This document shows positions 18,725 through 26,387 of a stretch of 64,000 nt of DNA, in pieces; positions within the stretch are counted from its first letter, which is position 1, and every line of letters begins with the position of its first letter. A program made the translations under genes and the position numbers. The stretch lies in NCBI GenBank assembly GCA_002746305.1, contig NVWV01000004.1, forward strand, positions 248,001 to 312,000. The letters are read 5' to 3'. A model generated the notes under the pieces. It saw only the letters and a list, made by a program, of their open reading frames with translations, did not search any database and had not been told where the DNA came from. This stretch comes from Bacteroidota bacterium. Lineage in GTDB: Bacteria; Bacteroidota; Bacteroidia; NS11-12g; UBA9320.

Positions 18725-20385
18725 ATAACTGTGAGGGTAAGGGTTGGTATTATTGTTTCAACTCCTCTGCTTGAAAGGGTTTTTATTTTATTGAAAATAA
18801 GGACGTCCCCAGGTTGTGCTTTTTTTAAAACATCAAGAATTTTAGCATTAAAAGAAGATCCTATATTTTTAATGGGCTTTATTACTCCATTGTAATCATT
18901 GTAGACTAGCATAAAGTCAAAGTCTGCGATGTAAACTTCTTCATCTACTAAATACTCATCAGTCTGAAGAGACATTACTTTAAATTGACTCAGATTAGCT
19001 TTTTTAACAATGCCGCCACCTATTATTCCATTGATAGAAGGGATTGGCTTATGAAGTTCTCTAATAACAAACGATTTTTCAGCGATTTTTATCCTTCCAT
19101 AAGGCATTTTAGCATATATTTTAACCTGAGTTATACCCTTTTTAAATACCCTAGCATAAAAAATTTCGCCTTGTTGTATTATCTGTCCATCTGTTATCTC
19201 AGCTATAAGATTGTCATTCTCATCAAACTCTGAAGTTTTAATATTCAATGGATTATCCAGTCCAATATACAAAGTAGATAAACGTGTATTCTGGATTATG
19301 GGGTCTGCATCAATTACAGTGATTTTTTTGGTAGTTACTTTTATGCCATTGTTAAAAGAGAAAGTGTATCGACCCTTTGAGGATGGGAAAAAATAGAATG
19401 GTCCTGGTTTAGATAAACTGAAATATTGTGTTCCATCGTCCGATGAGACTTGAATTTTAAGATTCTCAGTTCCAGAGGTATCAAAATGGGCATAATACTG
19501 TATAGCTTTACCTATTGGATGAATCGTATCGGTTAGTGATTCTATATAGTATTTGTTTTTAGCGAAGTCATCTTCTTGAAGTCCTGATTCTAAGTAACCA
19601 TTGGTTTCCAACTTTTCAAAAAATTCTTGAATTGAAGAATTACCAAGAATATCACCAAATGTCTCTCCCTTTGCAAGTTTTAAAGATTCAAAAGGTGCAA
19701 TAGTAGCATTCTCGAAAAGCACAGTCTTTATCATTTTTTGATGTGCAAAGACCTTTATTCGTTCTACTCTGCTTTTGAAATGTGATAAATTTAGTACTGC
19801 TACTGTTAAAGGTGTTCTCTTGAAGTAGAAGTCTGTAGCTAGAATGTAGTTACCCTCACTATTCATCTCGTATTTCGGTAAGGGTAAAATCTCATTTATT
19901 TCTTCAACCTCTCCAGGTGTTAAAAACTCAGAAACCGTCTTCTTATAAGCAGCTAATTTATTAAACAAGCTATCAGCCTGCTTACCGCGAATCATAATCT
20001 GATTGCTTGTATTTTCGTCACGTCCGAACTTAAAGAAGCCATAATCATCTATTTTATCAACCTTTATTAACTTGAGTTTAAGGTTGTCGATATAGTTCGT
20101 GGTATTCTTAGTAATATTTTCAATTCTTACTAGCTTGTCTTTGGTTTCACGCAGTAGTTCTGGCTCATTTTTAAGAAGATGTAAGAAGTACTTTGTGGTT
20201 GTGTTATTAAGATGATTTACCTCATTACTAATTCTGTCCAATGATGAATTGGTATGGAAGGTAGAATCCACAAAACCTGAAGGAATGAAAGAAAATATTA
20301 AGATTAAGAAAATCAAATAAAATAGGTTAACGGCTTTTTGCCTTAAACTACTTTCTCCACTAATATATGTTCTGAATAATTTCAA
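18721..20385 (-). CDS. GldM/PorM-like periplasmic motor shaft protein (second copy)
   Basis: A 554-residue divergent paralogue of GldM. The cytoplasmic N-terminus has R15 in SLRQK followed by one transmembrane helix (about 18-36), as in authentic GldM (R9 in SPRQK). A helical D1-like region (about 45-230) is followed by Ig-like domains. The C-terminal D4-like domain keeps GLDNP (375-379), FVIRELHKPIPSINGIIGGG and QPGDVLIF (about 524-531), matching GIDNP, FRVRSLPQPTAQLGG and KAGDRILI of the GldM in this window. It lies 20 nt after a GldL-like gene and overlaps the barrel fusion gene. Inferred role: shaft of a proton-driven motor that engages the adjacent outer-membrane protein. Confidence 0.85.
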   Translation of the reverse strand: MKLFRTYISGESSLRQKAVNLFYLIFLILIFSFIPSGFVDSTFHTNSSLDRISNEVNHLNNTTTKYFLHLLKNEPELLRETKDKLVRIENITKNTTNYIDNLKLKLIKVDKIDDYGFFKFGRDENTSNQIMIRGKQADSLFNKLAAYKKTVSEFLTPGEVEEINEILPLPKYEMNSEGNYILATDFYFKRTPLTVAVLNLSHFKSRVERIKVFAHQKMIKTVLFENATIAPFESLKLAKGETFGDILGNSSIQEFFEKLETNGYLESGLQEDDFAKNKYYIESLTDTIHPIGKAIQYYAHFDTSGTENLKIQVSSDDGTQYFSLSKPGPFYFFPSSKGRYTFSFNNGIKVTTKKITVIDADPIIQNTRLSTLYIGLDNPLNIKTSEFDENDNLIAEITDGQIIQQGEIFYARVFKKGITQVKIYAKMPYGRIKIAEKSFVIRELHKPIPSINGIIGGGIVKKANLSQFKVMSLQTDEYLVDEEVYIADFDFMLVYNDYNGVIKPIKNIGSSFNAKILDVLKKAQPGDVLIFNKIKTLSSRGVETIIPTLTLTVI

Positions 20386-20405
20386 GTTACTAGGTTTGTA
20401 TGACC

Positions 20406-20915
20406 TTACTTATTTAGATTAAACTTATCGAAGTCCTTTAAATTCTCATTAGCGGCAGCTACCTTAGTTCTTAAGCTGTCTATTTGAACTTGATATTTTA
20501 AAGTGCTTTCTGAAACGATATCATAATTCTTTTCCATCATTTCAACTGATTTAGTCAGTTTTTGGGTAGCATTGTTCAATTCATTTACAGAGTTACTTAG
20601 TGTAGTAACCGTTTCCATAATTTTTTGAACTTGCTGTTGTTGAGTACCTTCTGCAAGTGGGAGGTTAGTGCTTGTAAGATGCTCGTTATTCTCATTCAAT
20701 TGTGGGAATACTTTCTCCCAATCGTATTCTTTTTCACCTGTGGACCAGTCAAATGCCGATATGAAAAATACGACAGCTTCGACAATGATGCCTACTATGA
20801 ATACTTCATTGGCATTTTGCCAGCCGAGGAATTTGAACATGGCTGCCACCAATATTATAGTAGCACCAACTCCATAAAAGAAATTGAGGAAGTTAAATTG
20901 TTTCTCTCTAGACAT
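20406..20915 (-). CDS. GldL/PorL-like inner-membrane motor protein (second copy)
   Basis: A 169-residue paralogue of GldL. Two transmembrane helices (about 12-30 and 37-55) carry Y14-G-x-G, K28 and E46, aligning with Y18, K32 and E50 of the GldL encoded at 34749-35411. The block ISAFDWS..EYDWEKVFPQL also matches ISAFEP..EWDWSLVYPEL. A His present after the Lys in GldL (H35) is Gly here (G31). The cytoplasmic tail is a predicted coiled coil (about 85-165) and shorter than in GldL. Authentic GldL forms the stator ring that converts proton flow into GldM rotation; retention of the buried Lys and Glu suggests this copy is also an active motor. First gene of the three-gene operon. Confidence 0.88.
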   Translation of the reverse strand: MSREKQFNFLNFFYGVGATIILVAAMFKFLGWQNANEVFIVGIIVEAVVFFISAFDWSTGEKEYDWEKVFPQLNENNEHLTSTNLPLAEGTQQQQVQKIMETVTTLSNSVNELNNATQKLTKSVEMMEKNYDIVSESTLKYQVQIDSLRTKVAAANENLKDFDKFNLNK

Positions 20916-21000
20916 AAATAAGGTAATTTAGAATACACAAAGTATGTGCCACTAAAAACGGGTTTTATGTGAATGGCTGTTTGGTACTCTAAAAGATGTT

Positions 21001-21046
21001 TAAACGAAAGAAGGTCAGTCGATTACGACTGACCTTCTTTCGTTTA
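21001..21046. terminator. Long perfect inverted repeat between pruA and the GldL-like gene
   Basis: Two perfect 21-bp arms (21001-21021 and 21026-21046) enclose a 4-nt loop. It is 70 nt beyond the pruA stop and 86 nt before the GldL-like ATG. It probably terminates the pruA operon, although the T run after the stem is weak. Confidence 0.7.
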
Positions 21047-21115
21047 ATTGAGGTTCGTTACTGGAAAATACAGCATGTATTTTTCCCAAAATGAAACTAG
21101 CATCTGATTACTGGA

Positions 21116-22741
21116 TTAGCTGTGGAAGGGGTATTCATACGATGTAGGAGAGACGAATGTCTCTTTTATTGTTCGCATTGAAGTCCAACGCATAAGGTTA
21201 GCTGGAGCTCCAGCCTTGTCATTTGTGCCACTACCTCTAGCTCCACCAAATGGTTGTTGACCTACAACAGCACCCGTTGGTTTATCATTGATATAGAAAT
21301 TACCTGCTGAATTTCTTAAGGCATTTAAGGCAACATTAATTTGTTCTCTATCCTTACAAAGTATTGCACCTGTAAGAGCATATTCAGATGTATCATCAAG
21401 CATTTTTAGCGTTTGTTCGTACTCGCTATCTTTATATACGTAAAGAGTAAGAACTGGACCAAATAACTCTTCGCACATGGTCGAGTATTTTGGATCTTCA
21501 GCAACAATTACTGTTGGTCTAATGAAATAACCTTCGCTATCATCATAGTCGCCTCCTGCTATAACTTCTGCGTCATTAGCTTCTTTAGCAGCTGCAATGA
21601 ATGATGTAATCTTATTAAAAGCCTTTTGATCTATAACAGCATTAATATAGTTAGTGAAATCTTCAGTTGTTCCCATTTTTAGTGAATTGGTAGTTGCAAC
21701 CAGCTTCGGTTTTAACTCAGCCCACATACTTTCTGGGATATACGCTCTTGAAGCAGCAGAACATTTTTGCCCTTGAAACTCAAAAGAACCTCTAACCAAT
21801 GCAGTATTTACAGCGTCCACATTTGCACTTTTATGAACCATAACAAAGTCTTTACCTCCAGTTTCACCAACGATTCTTGGATAGCTGCGGTATTTTTCAA
21901 TATTGTTTCCAATGGTCTTCCATATATGACGGAATACTCCCGTACTGCCTGTAAAATGAATTCCAGCGAAATCTCTGTGATTGAATATTACATCTCCAGT
22001 AGTAGGCCCATCCACATATACAAGGTTGATAACTCCGTCAGGAAGTCCTGCTTCTTTGTATAATTCCATAATGACTTGTGCACTGTAGATTTGAGTCTCT
22101 GATGGTTTCCAAACTACCGTGTTACCCATCATAGCAGGAGCTGAACATAAGTTTGCTGCTATACTGGTGAAGTTAAATGGTGACAAAGCAAATACAAACC
22201 CTTCCAATGGTCTATATTCCAATTGATTCCAAACTCCTGGAGAATTTTCAGGTGGTTGTTGAGCATAAATTTCGCTCATATACTGCACGTTGAATTTAAA
22301 GAAATCAATCATTTCACAGGCAGCATCTATTTCCGCTTGCATTGCATTTTTGGACTGAGCCAACATGGTTGCAGCGTTCATCCTATCTCTGAATGGTCCT
22401 GCAAGAAGGTCTGCAGCTTTTAAAAATATAGCAGCTCTACTTTGCCATGGCATGTTTGCCCAGTTTTCTTTGGCTGCTAATGCAGCATCTATTGCATCTT
22501 GTATATGCTTAGCATTCCCTTTATTGTAGGTGCCTAAAGTGTGATTTTTTTCATGTGGAGGGTGTATGGTAATCTTCTCGTCAGAGTAAACTTCTTTACC
22601 ATTGATATACATAGGAATATCAACAGTATTGTTCTTCATTTCTTGAAGTTTACTTTTTAAACTTTGTGTTTCAGCACTACCTGGAGCATATACTTTAACT
22701 GGTTCATTAATAGGCTTTGGTATTTTAACTATTCCGTTCAT
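21116..22741 (-). CDS. pruA: L-glutamate gamma-semialdehyde dehydrogenase (1-pyrroline-5-carboxylate dehydrogenase)
   Basis: Oxidises glutamate gamma-semialdehyde to glutamate with NAD+, the second step of proline catabolism. The 541-residue protein is an aldehyde dehydrogenase with E293 in VGETGGKDF and catalytic C327 in FQGQKCSAASRAY. The NAD-binding segment HFTGSTGVF and the C-terminal VGQQPFGGARGSGTNDKAG are typical of stand-alone PruA. No PutA proline dehydrogenase domain is fused. The start overlaps the stop of the upstream pseudouridine synthase by 4 nt. Confidence 0.96.
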   Translation of the reverse strand: MNGIVKIPKPINEPVKVYAPGSAETQSLKSKLQEMKNNTVDIPMYINGKEVYSDEKITIHPPHEKNHTLGTYNKGNAKHIQDAIDAALAAKENWANMPWQSRAAIFLKAADLLAGPFRDRMNAATMLAQSKNAMQAEIDAACEMIDFFKFNVQYMSEIYAQQPPENSPGVWNQLEYRPLEGFVFALSPFNFTSIAANLCSAPAMMGNTVVWKPSETQIYSAQVIMELYKEAGLPDGVINLVYVDGPTTGDVIFNHRDFAGIHFTGSTGVFRHIWKTIGNNIEKYRSYPRIVGETGGKDFVMVHKSANVDAVNTALVRGSFEFQGQKCSAASRAYIPESMWAELKPKLVATTNSLKMGTTEDFTNYINAVIDQKAFNKITSFIAAAKEANDAEVIAGGDYDDSEGYFIRPTVIVAEDPKYSTMCEELFGPVLTLYVYKDSEYEQTLKMLDDTSEYALTGAILCKDREQINVALNALRNSAGNFYINDKPTGAVVGQQPFGGARGSGTNDKAGAPANLMRWTSMRTIKETFVSPTSYEYPFHS

Positions 22742-23436
22742 TCTCTTAATAAGTTTTGTTCGATGTCTTTAAAAAAAATCCAATTTCCAAACTTGGGCAT
22801 TGGAGCGTGTAAATTTAATTTTTCTTTACTAACCGGGTGAGTAAATGTTAGCCCTAAAGCGTGCAAGTATATACTTTTGTCAGCCGTCGGTTTTGTTTGG
22901 CCATACTTAACATCTCCTACTATACCTGTGAAAGTTCTTGCTAATTGAACTCTAATCTGATGTGGTCTCCCTGTAATAGGATTTACTTTAATAAGAAAGC
23001 AATGATTCGCTGTATTGATAAATTCGTAATACAACACTGCTTTTTTACTTCCCTCTCGTTCTTCATCGTAGAGTTTCGTTTTATTTTGCTTGGGGTCCTT
23101 TTTTAGCCAATGTTCAAGTTTTCCAGCCATTGGCACAGGCTTTCTTCTTATAAGGGCTGTATATGTCTTTTTAATCAATCGATCCTTGAACTGAGCATTC
23201 ATTCGTATCAGAGCTTTACTCGTACGAGCAAATAAAACCAATCCAGTCACATTAGTGTCTAGCCTATGAATGCACCCTAAAAAAACGGCCCCAGGTTTGT
23301 TGTATTTTTCTTTAATATAGTCCTTAACATGGTGTTCCAATGAAGCTAGACCATGTTCATTATCCTGTACAACTAACCCCGCTGGTTTGTTCACAGCTAT
23401 TAAATGGTTGTCCTCGTATATTACCTCTAGTTTCAT
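22738..23436 (-). CDS. RluA-family RNA pseudouridine synthase
   Basis: Isomerises uridine to pseudouridine in rRNA or tRNA. From the chosen start (MKLEVIYEDNHLIAVNKPAG) the protein is 232 residues, with the signature HRLDTNVTGLVLFARTSKA and catalytic D60. There is no N-terminal S4 domain, as in RluA/TruC-type members. An ATG 15 nt farther upstream (23451) is rejected because a TAnnTTTG promoter box (23449-23456) covers it. The target uridine cannot be read from sequence. Confidence 0.92.
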   Translation of the reverse strand: MKLEVIYEDNHLIAVNKPAGLVVQDNEHGLASLEHHVKDYIKEKYNKPGAVFLGCIHRLDTNVTGLVLFARTSKALIRMNAQFKDRLIKKTYTALIRRKPVPMAGKLEHWLKKDPKQNKTKLYDEEREGSKKAVLYYEFINTANHCFLIKVNPITGRPHQIRVQLARTFTGIVGDVKYGQTKPTADKSIYLHALGLTFTHPVSKEKLNLHAPMPKFGNWIFFKDIEQNLLRE

Positions 23437-23448
23437 TTTATTGCGGTG

Positions 23449-23456
23449 CAAAGGTA
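23449..23456 (-). promoter_or_regulatory. -7 promoter box TACCTTTG
   Basis: Exact TAnnTTTG match 12 nt upstream of the chosen ATG (23436) of the pseudouridine synthase. It argues against the longer start at 23451 and suggests a promoter for the synthase-pruA pair. Confidence 0.5.
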
Positions 23457-23470
23457 GCGTTTACTTACTA

Positions 23471-24109
23471 CTATTTTTCAAATAGTGTTGCCCTTCCATA
23501 GTCCTTACAAATGGGGCAAGATAATGGGTTGTGACCTCTAGCAGGACAATACTTTCTACCAAAGTAGATGATCTGTAAATGCACTTTATTCCATTGGTCT
23601 TTTGGGAAACACGCTTTTAGGTCTCTCTCCGTTTTATCTACGTTTTTACCTGTACTTAGTTTCCATCTATATGCTAGTCGGTGTATATGTGTATCCACGG
23701 GGAATGCGGGCACACCAAAGGCTTGACTCATAACCACACTTGCGGTTTTATGTCCAACTGATGGCATTGCCTCTAACGCTTCAAAGCTTTGTGGTACATC
23801 TCCATTATGCTTTTCAATAATCATTTGACTTAGGCCATATATTCCCTTGCTTTTCATTGGAGAGAGTCCACATGGTCTTATAATTTCCTTTATCTCTTCA
23901 ATCGTCATTTTTACCATATCATAAGGGTTGTTAGCCTTAGCAAATAGGAGAGGAGTAATTTTATTTACTCGCTCATCTGTGCATTGTGCAGATAGTAATA
24001 CTGCAATTAAGAGTGTATACGAGTCCTTATGGTCCAACGGTATAGGTGTCTTTGGAAACTCCCTCTCTAATATTTCTAAAATCTGTTTGGCTCTTTCTTG
24101 TTTAGTCAT
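23471..24109 (-). CDS. nth: Endonuclease III family DNA glycosylase/AP lyase
   Basis: Removes oxidised pyrimidines and nicks abasic sites in base excision repair. The 212-residue protein has the helix-hairpin-helix MPSVGHKTASVV with the catalytic Lys, and the catalytic Asp in VDTHIHRLAYRW. The C-terminus is odd: the iron-sulphur ligand pattern C-x6-C-x2-C-x5-C of classical Nth is replaced by C-x9-C-x2-C with no fourth Cys (YCPARGHNPLSCPICKDYG). The cluster may be absent or bound differently. It overlaps the upstream lipoate ligase gene by 8 nt. Confidence 0.93.
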   Translation of the reverse strand: MTKQERAKQILEILEREFPKTPIPLDHKDSYTLLIAVLLSAQCTDERVNKITPLLFAKANNPYDMVKMTIEEIKEIIRPCGLSPMKSKGIYGLSQMIIEKHNGDVPQSFEALEAMPSVGHKTASVVMSQAFGVPAFPVDTHIHRLAYRWKLSTGKNVDKTERDLKACFPKDQWNKVHLQIIYFGRKYCPARGHNPLSCPICKDYGRATLFEK

Positions 24110-24950
24110 TTAATATGAAATCAAATCGCTTTCCAATGTGTTTTTTATTATTGCTTTCAATTATAAAGCCTTTTCTTATTTTATAAATTTCTCCTTGGGA
24201 GTTAGTGAATGTGAACTGTGGAGTATGTCCAAAATTCCATTCCCAAGTGATATTTTTTGTTTTTACAATTTCTTGAACTTTTAGTATGTCTTCAGGGTTA
24301 ATACTTTCAACGTGGGTTATTTTAATCTGTGACTTTAGTTTATGGATGAAACTATCAAGGAATTGATCTGTAGTTCCCAAATCAGCTACATCTCTTATGT
24401 TCATCACGGGGCTTCGGACTGAGTCTACTGCATGTGTGTCAATTAGAAGGTCTATTTTAGGTCTGATACTGCCATTTAACCGAATTAAGTCACTATCATA
24501 TAAAAGAGTTCCATGATGTAGAATTCGTTTCAATTTACTATTTACGTGTTCAGCATTTCCCGAAACCTTGTGATTTTGTATAAAGATGTCATTTCGATGG
24601 GAAATTTCATTTTTGATTCCCATAGACTGTAGAGTTGCACTTATTGGGTTTATATGTTCCTTAAAATTTACGAAGTCTTTGTCTTTATTCTTTATAAAAG
24701 AGAAATTAATATTCCCTAAGTCGTGATAGACAGTTCCTCCGCCACTTAACCTTCTTGCTACCATATGTTGATTCCCATTCTCTTGAATACTCAGATCAAC
24801 TTCCTTCCAAGGATTTTGATGTTTCCCTATCACCACTGAATCTCTATTTCTATAAAAAAGCAGATAGTCCTCAACTGAGTTAGTGATAAGGTAATCCTCA
24901 AAAGCAAGATTACTGAACACATTATTGGAAGTAGAAATGATAATTTTCAC
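24102..24950 (-). CDS. lplA: Lipoate-protein ligase
   Basis: Attaches lipoate to the E2 and GcvH proteins of 2-oxoacid dehydrogenase and glycine cleavage complexes. The 282-residue protein carries the BPL/LplA catalytic fold with RRLSGGGTVYHDLGNINFSF and the substrate-binding Lys motif KVSGNAEH. A shortened C-terminal accessory domain (about 215-280) is present. Its natural client may include the pyruvate dehydrogenase whose E1 alpha is encoded at 45 kb. It is followed by nth with an 8-nt overlap. Confidence 0.9.
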   Translation of the reverse strand: MKIIISTSNNVFSNLAFEDYLITNSVEDYLLFYRNRDSVVIGKHQNPWKEVDLSIQENGNQHMVARRLSGGGTVYHDLGNINFSFIKNKDKDFVNFKEHINPISATLQSMGIKNEISHRNDIFIQNHKVSGNAEHVNSKLKRILHHGTLLYDSDLIRLNGSIRPKIDLLIDTHAVDSVRSPVMNIRDVADLGTTDQFLDSFIHKLKSQIKITHVESINPEDILKVQEIVKTKNITWEWNFGHTPQFTFTNSQGEIYKIRKGFIIESNNKKHIGKRFDFILND

Positions 24951-25234
24951 TGTTCTTGAAATATTAACACAAATAAAATCAAATCAATAACAAAAAAGTT
25001 ATGACGGGAAAGAATAGAATCTTAAAGCATATGTAAACCTAATTGAGAAGGAGCAAAAGAAATAATCTGTACCGTGATAATAAAAGGAAGGAAATGACCC
25101 GAAGGTTAAAAAACTAGTCAGCATTCTATTTTGTATTTAGGTAATTCTGTTTTGGTTATATCAGCGAGTTTTGACAATAATTTAGACAAATGAAAATAAT
25201 ATGTGACCATACTATAAAACTGCGTCTTATACAT
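24951..25234. other. Non-coding stretch before the small-RNA array
   Basis: 284 bp with no plausible coding frame, tRNA or recognised repeat. It presumably holds the lplA promoter and that of the first small-RNA unit, but no clear TAnnTTTG box is present. Confidence 0.4.
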
Positions 25235-25306
25235 GGGGGTTAATAAAAGATCCAGTTATAATGACTGGATCGCCTGCTCCCTATTAATTTAGGGAGCAGG
25301 ATTTTT
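25235..25306 (+). ncRNA. Small-RNA-like unit 1 (two hairpins plus T run)
   Basis: Begins GGGGGTTAA. Hairpin 1 is an 8-bp perfect stem (25249-25256 with 25264-25271). Hairpin 2 is a 10-bp perfect stem (25273-25282 with 25291-25300) followed by T5, an intrinsic terminator. The stems have the same layout as units 2 and 3 but different paired bases, with compensatory changes. The transcript would be about 70 nt. No protein frame fits it. Confidence 0.65.
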
Positions 25307-25326
25307 CAATAACTCACCCCACTATC

Positions 25327-25376
25327 TAAGGTTCATTTCTTGACTATATATATTTTATTAATTTATTAAGGTTCAT
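25327..25376. repeat. Direct repeat TAAGGTTCAT, two copies 40 bp apart
   Basis: Identical 10-mers lie at 25327-25336 and 25367-25376, in phase on the helix (about four turns), just upstream of the promoter of small-RNA unit 2. This could be a regulator site or chance in AT-rich DNA. Confidence 0.35.
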
Positions 25377-25402
25377 GATGCCATTAAATTTTATTAATGC
25401 AT

Positions 25403-25410
25403 TATGTTTG
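25403..25410 (+). promoter_or_regulatory. -7 promoter box TATGTTTG of small-RNA unit 2
   Basis: Exact TAnnTTTG match 3 nt upstream of the GGGGG run at 25414-25418. This places transcription initiation at or next to the conserved GGGGTTAA start of the unit. Confidence 0.55.
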
Positions 25411-25413
25411 CAC

Positions 25414-25556
25414 GGGGGTTAAAAAAGGATCTGGTCCACTAAGACTAGATCGCCTGCCTTCCGAGTCTTTTGGAAGGCAGGATTTTTTTTTAAATTGCTC
25501 TTCGGAGCATTTAAAGTTTCATATTAAAAGCCGGACTGTAGAGTCTGGTTTTTTTT
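25414..25556 (+). ncRNA. Small-RNA-like unit 2 (four hairpins, two T runs)
   Basis: GGGGGTTAAAAAAGG leads into hairpin 1 (9 bp, 25428-25436 with 25443-25451) and hairpin 2 (10 bp perfect, 25453-25462 with 25472-25481) with a T9 terminator. Hairpin 3 (25492-25500 with 25505-25512) has a TTCG tetraloop. Hairpin 4 (9 bp, 25528-25536 with 25543-25551) is followed by a T run at 25549-25556. Either a short form of about 77 nt or a longer read-through form could be made. Confidence 0.7.
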
Positions 25557-25591
25557 GTCATGATTTGTAGACCACTTCGTATATAAAAACA

Positions 25592-25730
25592 GGGGTTAAA
25601 AAAGGATCTGGTCCATTAAGACTAGATCGCCTGCCTTCCGATTCTTTTGGAAGGCAGGATTTTTTAAATTGCTCTTCGGAGTATTTAAAGTTTCATATTA
25701 GAAGCCAAGCTGTAAAGTTTGGCTTTTTTT
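25592..25730 (+). ncRNA. Small-RNA-like unit 3 (tandem duplicate of unit 2)
   Basis: Lies about 177 bp after unit 2 with the same four elements: hairpin 1 (25605-25613 with 25620-25628), hairpin 2 (25630-25639 with 25649-25658) plus T6, a TTCG hairpin (about 25666-25686), and hairpin 4 (25702-25710 with 25717-25725) plus a T run. The hairpin 4 arms differ from unit 2 yet still pair; a G-C pair in unit 2 is A-T here. It ends 29 nt before the Crp-type gene. Confidence 0.7.
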
Positions 25731-25747
25731 GTCATACTAATTTGTAT

Positions 25748-25755
25748 TAGGTTTG
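25748..25755 (+). promoter_or_regulatory. -7 promoter box TAGGTTTG
   Basis: Exact TAnnTTTG match 4 nt upstream of the GTG start (25760) of the Crp-type regulator, implying a leaderless or nearly leaderless mRNA. Confidence 0.45.
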
Positions 25756-25759
25756 CTAA

Positions 25760-26329
25760 GTGTCAGAGTTAGAAGTCTATTTACGTTCGTATTTTGGAGT
25801 AAGTCCTGAGGATATGGACCACTTACAATCTATGTTCGTAAGTGAGAAGATCTCGAAGGGTAGTTTTTATACAAGAGTTGGGCATAGTTGTGATAAACTA
25901 AGTTTTATAAGTAGTGGTATGTTACGAGTTTATGCCTCAAAAGATGATAAGACAATCACACAATGGATTAGTACACCTGGATACTTTGTCACAGATCTTA
26001 ATAGTTTGGTATTTGACCAACCCAGTAGGTGGAATATAGAAGCACTAACTGATTGTAGGTTATATAGCATTAGTAAGAAGGATTATAATCAGCTAAATGC
26101 CCAAATACCCGGATGGTCTCAGTTGGAGAAACAATTCTTGGCTAAATGTTTTTTAACGTTAGAAAGCCGAGTTTTTAGTCTGATTTCCAATACTGCAGAA
26201 GAAAGGTATAATGAACTATTTGCTCTTAATCCTCAGCTTTTTAATAATGTACCATTAAATAATTTAGCTTCTATGCTTGGAATGTCTCCCGAGACTTTAA
26301 GTAGAATTAGGGCCAAGCGAACTTCTTGA
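25760..26329 (+). CDS. Crp/Fnr-family transcriptional regulator
   Basis: A 189-residue regulator with an N-terminal cyclic-nucleotide-binding-like beta roll (about 10-115, KGSFYTRVGHSCDKLSFISSG) and a C-terminal winged helix (about 140-189, LASMLGMSPETLSRIRAKR). No Fnr cysteine set is present, so it is not an oxygen-sensing Fnr. The ligand is unknown; relatives in Bacteroidota lack some cAMP contacts. The GTG start fits the usual family N-terminus (SELEVYLRSYFGVS). It probably forms an operon with the SRPBCC gene 58 nt downstream. Confidence 0.9.
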   Translation: MSELEVYLRSYFGVSPEDMDHLQSMFVSEKISKGSFYTRVGHSCDKLSFISSGMLRVYASKDDKTITQWISTPGYFVTDLNSLVFDQPSRWNIEALTDCRLYSISKKDYNQLNAQIPGWSQLEKQFLAKCFLTLESRVFSLISNTAEERYNELFALNPQLFNNVPLNNLASMLGMSPETLSRIRAKRTS

Positions 26330-26387
26330 CTTTTATCAAGTGGAGGGTTACGATAAAGTCTAAACCTTTGTATTGTAAAATAAAACG

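Noticed and set aside
22738..23451. Longer start for the pseudouridine synthase at 23451
   Set aside because: A TAnnTTTG box overlaps it and the shorter start gives the normal N-terminus.
25235..25730. Possible CRISPR array or simple tandem repeat
   Set aside because: Only three copies, with structured hairpins and T runs rather than unique spacers of constant length; no cas genes.
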